From positions 1 through 64,000 of the forward strand of contig JAKPNN010000019.1 in assembly GCA_029548365.1 (NCBI GenBank): a DNA stretch of 64,000 nt, read 5' to 3'. This document shows, piece after piece, positions 9,330-17,631 of this stretch. The notes beneath the pieces are model-generated. The model had not been told where the DNA came from. It did no database searches and worked only from the letters and a program-made list of their open reading frames with translations. The position numbers were made by a program, and so were the translations under genes. This DNA comes from Chloroflexota bacterium (GTDB lineage Bacteria > Chloroflexota > Anaerolineae > Anaerolineales > Anaerolineaceae). Each line of letters begins with the position of its first letter. Position 1 is the stretch's first letter.

Positions 9330-9683
9330 TTGCACAGGCGAACCTGGCGCTTCGTGTTCTTTGCCCTGGCGATTCTGGTCGGGTTTGCAGCCGGGCTTGG
9401 TTACGGCTGGGTTATCAACCCTGTTGAGTATCAAAGCATCGGCCCGCAGACCGTGCAAGTTGACTATCAAACCGATTTCGTCCTGATGGTGGCTGAGCTG
9501 TACCAGGCGGAAGGCGACCTGGCGATGGCTTTAGCCCGCCTGGATTTTTTAGGTGCCTCTCCACTGGTGACGATCAACGATGCGATCGGCTATGCCAATT
9601 CCCGCAGCTATGCCTCCGCTGACCTGTATTTAATGGAAAACCTGGCATTTGTTCTCCAGCAAGCGCTGGACGGGAGAGACTAA
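9330..9683 (+). CDS. Small single-pass membrane protein, paralogue A
   Basis: I do not recognise a named family. The 117 residues begin with a positively charged HRRTWR segment and one transmembrane helix (about 7-28), followed by a conserved-looking stretch: GYGWVINPVEY, a DYxxDF segment and YQAEGDLAMALARL. The next gene encodes the same pattern, so the two are paralogues. The start is TTG at 9330, 1 nt after the hutU stop, and uses the AAGGAGG sequence inside the end of hutU, which implies translational coupling. The soluble part is probably helical and extracytoplasmic. Confidence 0.7.
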   Translation: MHRRTWRFVFFALAILVGFAAGLGYGWVINPVEYQSIGPQTVQVDYQTDFVLMVAELYQAEGDLAMALARLDFLGASPLVTINDAIGYANSRSYASADLYLMENLAFVLQQALDGRD

Positions 9684-9700
9684 AAAAAGGCCCGGGAGCG

Positions 9701-10186
9701 ATGCTTGAAGACACCCGTGAGATCAGTGTAACCCCCCCAACTTCGGCGAAGCGCAGTTCATGGTACTTGCTAACAGGCATTATTTTAGGATTGATCCTGG
9801 GGCTGGCTTACGCCTGGTTGATCAACCCGGTGATTTACGAAAACGGCCCCCCGGCTGCCCTGGGTGAGCTGGATAAAGACTTTTACCGCGTCACCATCGC
9901 CCAGGTGTTCTGGGTTACAGGCGATTTGGAACGGGCATCCCTGCGCCTGGCGGTGCTGGAAGATCCCGACCCGGTGTATGCCCTGGGCTCCCAGGCGCAG
10001 CGGGCGCTGGCAGCAGGCAATGACACGGACGCTCGAGCCCTGGCGCTGCTGGCGGCTATGTTGCAGGGTTCCCCGCAGTACCCGTCGCTAATACCTGAAA
10101 GCACCTCTCTGCCAGCTACAACGACAGAGCCACCGCAGCCCTCGGTCCCTACCTATACGCTGCCGATCCCCACAAGCACTCCCTGA
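9701..10186 (+). CDS. Small single-pass membrane protein, paralogue B
   Basis: A 161-residue protein related to its upstream neighbour. It has a transmembrane helix at about residues 22-45, then LAYAWLINPVIYENGPP, LDKDFYRVTIAQVFWVTGDLERASLRLAVLED, and a low-complexity Thr/Pro-rich tail ending PTYTLPIPTSTP. The helical part could be a TPR-like pair. The function is unknown. It lies 17 nt after paralogue A with a GGGAG element before its ATG, so the two are probably co-transcribed with hutU. Confidence 0.7.
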   Translation: MLEDTREISVTPPTSAKRSSWYLLTGIILGLILGLAYAWLINPVIYENGPPAALGELDKDFYRVTIAQVFWVTGDLERASLRLAVLEDPDPVYALGSQAQRALAAGNDTDARALALLAAMLQGSPQYPSLIPESTSLPATTTEPPQPSVPTYTLPIPTSTP

Positions 10187-10294
10187 GCCCTGCAAGGATA
10201 TCGAGCGCCTGCGCTCGGCCCCTTCCGCTGCGCTTCAGGGACGATGATGGTGAATGGAGAGTGGTGAGTGGTGAATGGTGAGTAGTGATCCCAC

Positions 10295-10502
10295 TTCGCG
10301 CAGCACTCCCTGTGCCCTGCAAGGGTATTCAGCCATCCACGTGACATGACCGTTAGAAAATTTAAGGCCAAGCCGCCTAATAGGTATGTGTCAACATTGT
10401 TGATGGGTTGGCGAGCTGTTGGTGATAAAACGCCTTTTTGCAGGTGTGATTGTCTTGCACCTCCCGCCAACCCATCCTACGATTCCTGTAATCCTTATTC
10501 AG
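10295..10502 (+). repeat. Left arm of a ~208 bp inverted repeat
   Basis: This segment recurs in inverted orientation at 12673-12881, with only scattered mismatches by eye. It includes a 75 bp palindrome-ended element and a GACCGTTA/GCCGCCTAATAGGTAT module. The two arms enclose the beta-helix protein gene. Confidence 0.85.
10402..10476 (+). repeat. 75 bp MITE-like element, copy 1
   Basis: The element is bounded by perfect 12 bp terminal inverted repeats, GATGGGTTGGCG and CGCCAACCCATC. A second copy of identical length lies at 12699-12773. There is no coding capacity. Confidence 0.7.
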
Positions 10503-10550
10503 ACCGTTATAAAATTTTGGGCTAAGCCGCCTAATAGGTATATATCAACT
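10502..10550 (+). repeat. GACCGTTATAAAA / CCGCCTAATAGGTAT repeat, second copy
   Basis: A further copy of the module also found at 10348-10395, at 12781-12827 (inverted) and, partly, at 29609-29652. It is non-coding and about 48 bp long. Confidence 0.7.
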
Positions 10551-10577
10551 ACGTTTCATGAAAACCTTATCCGGTAC

Positions 10578-10640
10578 AGATCACTGCTTCCTGCTTCCTG
10601 ACCCCCAATTCCTACTTCCTGATTTCCAATTCCTGTTTCC
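10578..10640 (+). repeat. Heptanucleotide tract, TTCCTGN type
   Basis: Successive 7-mers read TTCCTGC, TTCCTGA, CCCCCAA, TTCCTAC, TTCCTGA, TTTCCAA, TTCCTGT. This is a degenerate 7 bp tandem array. Confidence 0.65.
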
Positions 10641-10707
10641 TATCAATTTTCACGCCAGTCAGGGTTAATGAAACCGGCAGTTGACGTCTTTTAACTCATT
10701 AAAAGTA

Positions 10708-10736
10708 TTGCAATTTTCTGAGGATATCTATATAAT
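10708..10736 (+). promoter_or_regulatory. Promoter of the beta-helix protein gene
   Basis: TTGCAA (10708-10713) and a perfect TATAAT (10731-10736) are spaced by 17 nt. Initiation near 10743 would leave a ~164 nt untranslated leader before the ATG at 10907. Confidence 0.6.
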
Positions 10737-10906
10737 ATAATTAACAATCTTCTGTTCTTTAATTTCCCTTCATACAAGCACTTTACAGAACCGCAAATTA
10801 ACAATTGAATATTTGCCCAGGGCAATTGTGAAAGACCAGGACCATCAAGTCTAGAAACAAGAGATCCGGTTTATTGACCATTCATCGATGATACAGGAGA
10901 CTCCCC

Positions 10907-12529
10907 ATGATTAAGAAACCCCATTATTATTTATTTATCCTCATGCCCCTGGTTTTCGGACTGCTGGCATGGGGCGTCGTGATGACCGCAATCCATGCTC
11001 AAGCAGCCGGGAACACCTACTACGTGAAAGTGGGTGGCAGTGGGAGTGGTAATTGCCTTGATTGGGATAACGCTTGCGACCTGCAGGAAGCCCTCAGTTT
11101 AGCCAGGGATGGCGATGAAATTTGGGTGGCTGAAGGCACTTACAAACCCACAGAAGAGGAGCCCATCGACCGCGCAGCCACCTTTGAGCTAAAAACTGGC
11201 GTAAAAATCTACGGCGGTTTCCCAGAGGATGGCGGCGAGATGAAAGATCGAGAATGGGAAGTTCACACCACCACCCTGAGTGGCGACATCGGAGATTCTG
11301 GTGATAAAACGGACAACAGTTACCATGTGGTCACCGGCAGCGATGTTGACAAAACAGCGCTGCTGGATGGGTTTATGATCACCGGGGGCAATGCAAATGG
11401 CGTCGGCAATCAAAAGTCTGGCGGCGGGATCTACAACGAGTCTGGCAGCCCCAGCCTGGTCAATGTGACGATCATCGATAACTCGGCAGATGGGTATGGT
11501 GGCGGGATCTACAACGCCTTTGGCAGCCCCAGCCTGGACAATGTGACGATCATCGACAACTCGGCAGAATGGTATGGCGGCGGGATCTACAACAACTCTG
11601 GCAGCCCCAGCCTGAAGGATGTGACGATCAGCGACAATGAGGCAAGAGATGGCGGCGGGATCTACAACGACTCTGGCAGCCCCAGCCTGAAGGATGTGAC
11701 GATCAGCGACAACTCGGCAGAATCGCATGGCGGCGGGATGCACATCGCCTCTGGCGACCCCAGCCTGAAGGATGTGACGATCAAAGCCAATAAGGCAGTT
11801 AATCACGGCGGCGGGATCTACAACCGGGAGGGCAGCCCCAGCCTGAAGGATGTGACGATCAGCGACAATGAGGCAGATTATGGCGGCGGGATCTACAACC
11901 TCTCTGGCAGCCCCAGCCTGGACAATGTGACGATCAGTGGCAACAAGGCAATAGATGGCAACGGCGGTGGGATAAACAACACCTCTGGCAGCCCCAGCCT
12001 GGAAAATGTGACGATCAGCGACAACTCGGCAGAATTTTATGGCGGCGGGATGCACAACTCCGGGGACAGCCCCAGCCTGGTTAATGTGACGATCAGTGGC
12101 AACTCAGCAACAGAGGGCAACGGCGGCGGGATCTTAAACGACTCTGGCAGCCCCAAAGTGGTTAATGGGATCCTGTGGGGCAACACCCCTGACCAAATCT
12201 ACATATATGGGGGAACCGTCTCAGTCACCTACAGCGTCATTCAGGGCGATGGCGTATACACAGGTGAGGGCAACCTTAATACCGACCCCTTGTTGCAAGG
12301 CCTGGCTGACAATGGCGGCTTTACCCTGACTCATGCGCTTTCGGAGGGCAGTTCAGCCATCGATGCGGCAAATCCGGATGAATGCCCCGCTTTTGATCAA
12401 CGTAATTATCGACGCCCGGTCGACGGCGATGGGGATGGCATTGCGGTGTGTGATATCGGCGCTTATGAGTTTGGCTCTTTTGAGATAATCCTCAATATCT
12501 ACTTCTTCTTGCCTTTGGTATTGAGATAA
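10907..12529 (+). CDS. Secreted beta-helix protein with Pmp-like repeats and choice-of-anchor Q end
   Basis: A 540-residue exported protein. A signal peptide occupies about residues 1-35, with cleavage likely near AQA-AG. After an N-terminal parallel beta-helix lead-in (YYVKVGGSGSGNCLDWDNACDLQEAL), ten tandem repeats of 22-25 residues follow (about residues 165-420). Their consensus is GGGIYNxSGSPSLxNVTIxDN, like polymorphic outer-membrane-protein repeats. The DNA repeats are highly similar, suggesting recent expansion. The C-terminal part (SSAIDAANPDECPAFDQRNYRRP through CDIGAYE) matches the choice-of-anchor Q domain, and the protein ends in hydrophobic FFLPLVLR. The role is probably at the cell surface. 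A CAGGAG ribosome binding site precedes the ATG. Confidence 0.88.
   Translation: MIKKPHYYLFILMPLVFGLLAWGVVMTAIHAQAAGNTYYVKVGGSGSGNCLDWDNACDLQEALSLARDGDEIWVAEGTYKPTEEEPIDRAATFELKTGVKIYGGFPEDGGEMKDREWEVHTTTLSGDIGDSGDKTDNSYHVVTGSDVDKTALLDGFMITGGNANGVGNQKSGGGIYNESGSPSLVNVTIIDNSADGYGGGIYNAFGSPSLDNVTIIDNSAEWYGGGIYNNSGSPSLKDVTISDNEARDGGGIYNDSGSPSLKDVTISDNSAESHGGGMHIASGDPSLKDVTIKANKAVNHGGGIYNREGSPSLKDVTISDNEADYGGGIYNLSGSPSLDNVTISGNKAIDGNGGGINNTSGSPSLENVTISDNSAEFYGGGMHNSGDSPSLVNVTISGNSATEGNGGGILNDSGSPKVVNGILWGNTPDQIYIYGGTVSVTYSVIQGDGVYTGEGNLNTDPLLQGLADNGGFTLTHALSEGSSAIDAANPDECPAFDQRNYRRPVDGDGDGIAVCDIGAYEFGSFEIILNIYFFLPLVLR
11410..12165 (+). repeat. Tandem coding repeats, ten units of ~66-75 bp
   Basis: Each unit carries near-identical DNA around GGCGGGATCTACAAC, TCTGGCAGCCCCAGCCTG and GTGACGATCA, encoding the beta-helix coils. 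High nucleotide identity makes the copy number prone to change by recombination or slippage. Confidence 0.85.
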
Positions 12530-12547
12530 TTAAGATAACTGCAAGCA

Positions 12548-12574
12548 GGGTGCGCGGGGCAATTCCGCGCACCC
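12548..12574 (+). terminator. GC-rich hairpin downstream of the beta-helix gene
   Basis: GGGTGCGCGG and CCGCGCACCC form a perfect 10 bp stem with a 7 nt loop, 19 nt after the stop codon. There is no T run, so it may act as an mRNA 3'-end stabiliser or a weak terminator. Confidence 0.5.
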
Positions 12575-12672
12575 ATACGCTGTGGTGAGCGATCAGTGAG
12601 TCGTCCCGCTCCGCTTCGGAGATGTCATGAGTGGAGAATTGGGAAGCAGGAAACAGGAAGCTGTGACCCGTC

Positions 12673-12881
12673 CTGAATAGGGATTAAAGGAATCGTAGGA
12701 TGGGTTGGCGGGAGGTGCGAGACAATCACACCTGCGAAAAGGCGTTGTATCACCAACAGTTCGCCAACCCATCAACAATGTTGACATATACCTATTAGGC
12801 GGCTTAACCCGAATTTTTATAACGGTCATGTCACGTGGATAGCTGAATACCCTTGCAGGGCACAGGGAGTGCTTCGCGAAG
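12673..12881 (-). repeat. Right arm of the ~208 bp inverted repeat
   Basis: Reverse complement of the 10295-10502 segment with few differences. It includes the 75 bp element (12699-12773) and the GACCGTTATAAAA module (12781-12827). The arms are about 2.2 kb apart. Confidence 0.85.
12699..12773 (-). repeat. 75 bp MITE-like element, copy 2
   Basis: Same length and same 12 bp perfect terminal inverted repeats (GATGGGTTGGCG / CGCCAACCCATC) as the copy at 10402-10476, in the opposite orientation. Confidence 0.7.
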
Positions 12882-13202
12882 GTCCGCCCCTACGGGTGAC
12901 CGGCAAATCAATACCTCTGCGAATGATAAATCAATCCGGCGGTTAATCCTGTTTTGAACCACAAAGAACACGAAGTAAAAAGCCTGATCCCTAATTCCTG
13001 ATTCCCAATTCCTGTTCCCAATTCACCATCATCGTCCCTGAAGCACAGCGGAACCCCTATAGCGAAGCGAAAGGGGCTGAGCGCAGCAAGTGGGATCACC
13101 ATTCACCACTCTCCATTCACCATCATCGTGCGTAGCAAGTGGGATCACCTATCAATACCGAGCAGTTTTTTGGTACAATTGATCATCTGAGGCAAACATC
13201 TT

Positions 13203-14351
13203 ATGAATGGTGAAATTAACAACATTCAAGACCACCCGGATTTTGAGTTTAACCTGCGTGAGCTGGCTGGCTCAATGGGTGATTTTGGCACCCTCTTCCC
13301 CCTGGCTGTCAGTTACATCGCCATCAACGGCATGAACCCGGCTGGCTTGTTCATCGTGCTTGGCCTGACCAACATTGCCCTCGGGCTGATCTACCGTTTG
13401 CCGATGCCCCTGCAGCCTAAAAAGATCGTTGCCATTACCGCCATAACCCAGAAATGGTCGCCCGATTTAATTTACGCCTCCGGGTTGGGTTTGGGCTTGT
13501 TGTGGATCCTGCTCACCGTGACTGGCTTATTGCGTTGGCTGGTGCGCATCACGCCGGATTACATTGTGCGCGGCATCCAGTTAGCCCTCGGGATTACGCT
13601 GGCCTGGCAGGCGCTGCAGTGGATGCGTCCCGAGCCGCTGTTGGGGCTTGTGGCAGTGGTGATCGTGCTGCTTTTGCGCGGCAACCGCTATGCGCCCGCC
13701 TCCGTGGTGCTGATGGTTTTGGGCGTTATCATCCTGGCCTGGCGGGGCAACTTGCCCGAACATTGGGACCTGCGGCTCACGTTGCCGGTGATCGCCGTTC
13801 CCCGCTGGGAGGATGTTTGGAAAACGATGCTGCTGGCTGGTTTTGCCCAGATTCCACTATCAATCTCAAATGCCATCATTGCCCCGGCAGCCCTCATTCG
13901 CGATTATTTCCCCAAGAAATCCGTCAGCGAAGAAAAACTCATGCTTAATATGGGCGTCATGAATGTATTCTCCTCCATACTGGGGGGCATGCCGATGTGC
14001 CACGGCGCGGGAGGACTGGCAGGGCAATACTATTTTGGGGCTCGCACCGGCGGCGCGCCGATTATGGAGGGGGTCATTGAAATATTGATCGGGCTGTTTC
14101 TCAGCGGCTCGATTGCCGCCCTGATGGCCGCTTTTCCAATGCCGCTGATCGCCGGGATGATGCTGCTGGTTGGCATTCAGCTTGCCAGGACGGCGAAAAA
14201 TTTACGCGGCTGGGAGTTAGGCTTAGCGCTTGCCACTGCGGTGCTCTCGGTAGCGACGAATATTGGCATCGGCTTTTTAGGCGGGTTGGTGGCTGCCCAC
14301 CTGCTCAAAGCAGTGAGAAGCCGGGGGAAAGAAAACAGGGGGGACCGATGA
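13203..14351 (+). CDS. Molybdate/sulfate transporter, MOT1-like
   Basis: A polytopic membrane protein of 382 residues resembling the MOT1 molybdate transporters (MFS_MOT1 / SulP-related). The LAGSMGDFGTLFPL segment near residue 20, the LPMPLQPKKIVAITAI stretch, and GGMPMCHGAGGLAGQYYFGARTG around residue 265 are the two signature regions of this group. Roughly ten hydrophobic helices are visible. A role in molybdate uptake fits the large cofactor cluster at 34.9-40.4 kb, although the genes are not adjacent. A TGAGG element 10 nt before the ATG is the likely ribosome binding site. The stop codon lies in the first unit of a 14 bp tandem repeat. Confidence 0.82.
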   Translation: MNGEINNIQDHPDFEFNLRELAGSMGDFGTLFPLAVSYIAINGMNPAGLFIVLGLTNIALGLIYRLPMPLQPKKIVAITAITQKWSPDLIYASGLGLGLLWILLTVTGLLRWLVRITPDYIVRGIQLALGITLAWQALQWMRPEPLLGLVAVVIVLLLRGNRYAPASVVLMVLGVIILAWRGNLPEHWDLRLTLPVIAVPRWEDVWKTMLLAGFAQIPLSISNAIIAPAALIRDYFPKKSVSEEKLMLNMGVMNVFSSILGGMPMCHGAGGLAGQYYFGARTGGAPIMEGVIEILIGLFLSGSIAALMAAFPMPLIAGMMLLVGIQLARTAKNLRGWELGLALATAVLSVATNIGIGFLGGLVAAHLLKAVRSRGKENRGDR

Positions 14352-14381
14352 CAGGGGACCGATGACGGGAGACCGATGACG
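14340..14381 (+). repeat. Three tandem 14 bp repeats at the end of the MOT1-like gene
   Basis: Three units of GGGGACCGATGACR lie end to end. The gene's TGA stop is in unit 1, so the repeat overlaps coding and non-coding sequence. Confidence 0.7.
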
Positions 14382-14483
14382 GGTCGACAACCAAAACTCA
14401 CAACTCACAATTCACCATCATCGTCCCCGAGCGCAGGCGCTCGATACCCTTGCAGGACACAGGGAGTGCTGCGCGAAGTGGGA

Positions 14484-14546
14484 TCACCATTCACTACTCA
14501 CAACTCACAATTCACCATTCACAATTCACCACTCACAATTCACCCT
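14484..14546 (+). repeat. Heptanucleotide array, YTCACNA type
   Basis: Nine consecutive 7-mers fit YTCACNA (TTCACCA, TTCACTA, CTCACAA and so on). The last unit supplies the stop codon of the convergent subtilase gene. Just upstream lies a CATCATCG/GAGCGCAGGCGCTCG phrase shared with 10200-10260. Confidence 0.75.
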
Positions 14547-17482
14547 CTCCCACCATTAACAAATCCCAAGATCAGCGACAGCAGATTGTTAAAAACCAGT
14601 TCCAGGTGATTCCAGTAGCTGACCAGGGTCACATCATAGCGGGTGACCTCGTCATGGCGCAATTCAACATCAGCCAGTCCGCTCAGATACAGGCTTTTTG
14701 CAGTCTTGACGGCAATAACCTGGGGGTTTTCAAGCATCGGTTGAAACATCCAGTAAAAACCATCCGGCAACCCAGGATCAACGGGTGTCGCCGAAGACAC
14801 CCCCCGCGCCTGGCTGTTCGAAACCACTGCCCCCACAAGCGGCTCACCAGAGTGGTCATCTGTAATAAAACCCGCCAGCAAGCCTCCATCGACCAGGGCA
14901 CATTCATGGCTGCCGATCTGAACGTTGTCAACCTGCCACCACCATTCTGCATTTGCATTGTAATAATGGAAGCGCACCCTCACATACGGCTGGTGGGCAG
15001 CCAATTCGCTGATATCCAGCGACTGCCGCGCTGGTTCGCCCTGGTCTTCAGTTTGCCGCAGCACGTTATACCACTCTCCGCCAACATAAACATCGACATC
15101 AGCAATTTCATCCAGGTTGCCCTGATAGCTGAAGAAATCCTGGCTAAAAGAGAGTATCACCGTTGATTCGTCTGAAAAATCCAGAGGGGGCGTGACCAGC
15201 GAGACATCCACATCCAGCGGACCGGGGTAATCGGAATCCACCATGGCAAACCCGCCTGAACTCCCGGTGAGGTTACTGCGCTCCGATTGATCCTCAAATC
15301 CCCAGGTGACCCCTGTCCCCGCGTGATCCCAGACCTCCCAGCCGGGCGGTAATTTCCGGCTGTCAAAGCTCTCTGCCAGGAGGTTGCGCGAGGTATATCC
15401 CGGCACCTCACACCCGGCGGTGATCTCAAGGGCGTAACGCAAGCTCTCAGGTTGGTCGCCCAGGATAATGCCTTTCTCCAGAAAAGGTTGATATCCCGGC
15501 ACCATCGCGCTGATATTCAGGTCGTAAGCCAGGTCATCATAGACCGTCACCTGGAACCGACCGTCAAACGGGTTCGTGTAAACAGCCTGGCTGTAATTTC
15601 CGCTCTCAAGCGTGATGCGGGCATACAGCGGGTAGCCATGCCCGCTGCCATCGGTTACGGTGCCTGTGAAAGTCATTAGATTCGATTTTGGCATCAGGTG
15701 GAAATGGGTGGTGGTCGTTCCCCCAGCGGCATCAACCAGCACATCCCCGACCGCTACCGGGTGGTACCCATGGGCAGAGGCTGTCAGCGTGTAATGGGTT
15801 GCGCTGTTGACATAGATACGGTAATGCCCATCCTCATCGGTCAGCGCCGAGACACTGGAAATCGGCTCTCCCTGTAAGGTGGCTTCGACCAGGGCGCCAG
15901 TGACTGGCTGCTGGTTTTCATTATCAACGACATGCCCGTCTAAATACCCGCCGGCACAATAAGAGCGGGCGGCGTTCACCGCCGCCTGGGCGTCAATCTC
16001 GCCCCACCCGGTGGCATGATTGGGCACAAAATCCGGCCCTTCATCCCCCTGACCGGTGTCGTAGGGGATGGGGTGGGCGGTTTCCAGGATCAAATCTGTT
16101 GTCGCCGCGACGTCGCCCAGCAGGCATTTGGCGGATCCCCACATCAAGGCTATCAAGCCCGTCACGTGCGGCGCAGCCATGGAGGTCCCGCTAAGGGCTG
16201 CATACGCGCGGTCATCGCTGCCCACCGCTGAGAGGATATCCACCCCTGGCGCCACCACCTCTGGCTTGATTGTTGGGTAGCCCTGGTTGTGAAATGCGTT
16301 GGTATCGTCTGTCGGCCCCCAGTTGGAATGCGGTGCATACTGTCCATCACTCCTGCCGGTAGAGCCTACCGAGGTCACATTGTGGGAGCGGGCCGGGTTG
16401 CCCACAGTGTTCAACCCGGAAGGCGAACCATAACCGCAATTGCTGTTATTCCCATTGGCGAACACCGGGTAAATCCCCATCGCCACCCAGGCATCGATCA
16501 CGCCCTGGTACCAGGCATTATAAGCCCGTCCACAATCTCCCCAGGAATTATTGACTGCCTGTGGGCGCAGGTTTGGATTGGGGTTCTCTCCGCTTAAATT
16601 CGTGGGAGCCGCCAAGAACTGACCGCACTTGATCAGGTCATTCCCCCAGGCGAACCCGCTGGCGCTGATCGCCTTGCAGGCGATCCAACCCGCCCCGGGG
16701 GCTACGCCAATCGCGTCCCCAGAGCCAGCTCCGCCTGCCATAATCCCGACCACATGGCTGCCGTGACCATGGTCATCATAGGGCTCATCCTGTCCATTGA
16801 CCGCGTCCCACCAGTGATAATGATGGCTGAAGGTCTCTACGCCCAGGTTGCCGCGATAGGACTCAACCAGGGCTTCATGGGTGAAGCGTGCCCCGGTATC
16901 AATTGCCCCGAGCACCACGCCTGTGCCCCGATCCCCCTGAGACCAGGCCTGGTCGGCTTTGATCTGCGCCAGGTTGGCGGAGACACCGGCGACCGTTGCC
17001 GGTTCGGTATCAATCCACTCCTCCTCGACCTGGCTGCCCGAAAACACCTGTGGAATCGAGAGCAGCGCTTCGATTTCAGCATAATTTAACAGCCCTACCA
17101 GGGTTTCGGCTGTGGATGACTGAACGGCAATTACATTCTGAATCCAGAAAGCTTCGTAAGGCGCACCCTGTTCAGCCAGGTAGGCGAGCACTTTTGCCTG
17201 TGAACTGGCAGAAAGCGCCGCCAGGGTTTCATACACAAACCAGCCGCGTTCTTCCCAGGATAGCGCATATGCCGCGCTCAGATCAGCCTGTTCCTCAAAA
17301 TAAATCAAGAAATCGAGCGGCTCGGAGGTCTTCGATTTCGCCAGCAGGGCTGGATCAACCCAGGGGATTTTTTGGTTCCCATCATCTGCTTTGACCGGCA
17401 GGCGCCCATTGCCCCACAGGGTCAGCCCAATCATCCCGATTAAAAGTAAAATTCCCGAACGCAGAACCAGTTTATGTTTCAT
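14540..17482 (-). CDS. Secreted S8 (subtilisin-like) serine peptidase, multidomain
   Basis: An exported protease of about 980 residues. A signal peptide (MKHKLVLRSGILLLIGMIGL, cleavage near KADD) is followed by a propeptide-like region and the S8 catalytic domain. Asp lies in VVLGAIDTGARFTHEAL, His in DDHGHGSHVVGIMAG and Ser in LSGTSMAAPHVTGL, so the triad is intact. Downstream come two or three carboxypeptidase-regulatory-like beta-sandwich domains (GYLDGHVVDNENQQPVTGA, LLAGFITDDHSGEPLVGA) and, between them, a choice-of-anchor J/cleaved-adhesin-like domain (NLLAESFDSRKLPPGWEVWD). I place the start at 17482, where the signal peptide begins; the frame opens at 17557. It probably degrades extracellular protein. 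Confidence 0.88.
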   Translation of the reverse strand: MKHKLVLRSGILLLIGMIGLTLWGNGRLPVKADDGNQKIPWVDPALLAKSKTSEPLDFLIYFEEQADLSAAYALSWEERGWFVYETLAALSASSQAKVLAYLAEQGAPYEAFWIQNVIAVQSSTAETLVGLLNYAEIEALLSIPQVFSGSQVEEEWIDTEPATVAGVSANLAQIKADQAWSQGDRGTGVVLGAIDTGARFTHEALVESYRGNLGVETFSHHYHWWDAVNGQDEPYDDHGHGSHVVGIMAGGAGSGDAIGVAPGAGWIACKAISASGFAWGNDLIKCGQFLAAPTNLSGENPNPNLRPQAVNNSWGDCGRAYNAWYQGVIDAWVAMGIYPVFANGNNSNCGYGSPSGLNTVGNPARSHNVTSVGSTGRSDGQYAPHSNWGPTDDTNAFHNQGYPTIKPEVVAPGVDILSAVGSDDRAYAALSGTSMAAPHVTGLIALMWGSAKCLLGDVAATTDLILETAHPIPYDTGQGDEGPDFVPNHATGWGEIDAQAAVNAARSYCAGGYLDGHVVDNENQQPVTGALVEATLQGEPISSVSALTDEDGHYRIYVNSATHYTLTASAHGYHPVAVGDVLVDAAGGTTTTHFHLMPKSNLMTFTGTVTDGSGHGYPLYARITLESGNYSQAVYTNPFDGRFQVTVYDDLAYDLNISAMVPGYQPFLEKGIILGDQPESLRYALEITAGCEVPGYTSRNLLAESFDSRKLPPGWEVWDHAGTGVTWGFEDQSERSNLTGSSGGFAMVDSDYPGPLDVDVSLVTPPLDFSDESTVILSFSQDFFSYQGNLDEIADVDVYVGGEWYNVLRQTEDQGEPARQSLDISELAAHQPYVRVRFHYYNANAEWWWQVDNVQIGSHECALVDGGLLAGFITDDHSGEPLVGAVVSNSQARGVSSATPVDPGLPDGFYWMFQPMLENPQVIAVKTAKSLYLSGLADVELRHDEVTRYDVTLVSYWNHLELVFNNLLSLILGFVNGGRG

Positions 17483-17601
17483 CGCTACATCCCATCTCGA
17501 ATGTTCATGCCAGGTAAGGCCGTCCTCCGTTGAATAATTACACCTTCTCAACAGCAAGATTCGTACCAGAGCCAGCCCGGTAATCCGCCTGGTTTTCCTG
17601 T

Positions 17602-17607
17602 TATAAT
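17602..17607 (+). promoter_or_regulatory. Candidate -10 box of the ubiD-like gene
   Basis: A perfect TATAAT lies 24 nt before the ATG at 17632, with no clear -35. AAAGG 8 nt before the ATG is the likely ribosome binding site. Confidence 0.35.
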
Positions 17608-17631
17608 TTAATCAGTCGCAAAGGCAACCCC

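Larger units (their letters stand above)
10187..10906. other. Repeat-rich intergenic region left of the beta-helix gene
   Basis: No credible gene. In order it holds a GTGA-rich heptamer tract (~10244-10290), a 208 bp inverted-repeat arm (10295-10502), a second copy of the GACCGTTATAAAA motif (10502-10550), a TTCCTGN heptamer tract (~10578-10640), and the promoter and long leader of the beta-helix gene. Confidence 0.8.
12530..13202. other. Repeat-rich intergenic region right of the beta-helix gene
   Basis: No credible gene. It holds a GC-rich hairpin, the right arm of the inverted repeat, TTCCTGA-type heptamers (~12985-13015), and GTGA/TCAC-rich phrases with CATCATCG modules (13020-13150). 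The MOT1 gene's upstream region follows, with a TACAAT about 30 nt before its start. Confidence 0.75.

Noticed and set aside
11189-12055. A 288-codon frame antisense to the beta-helix gene
   Set aside because: Its repetitive protein (DRHILQAGAARxVVDPAA) is only the reverse reading of the coding repeats.
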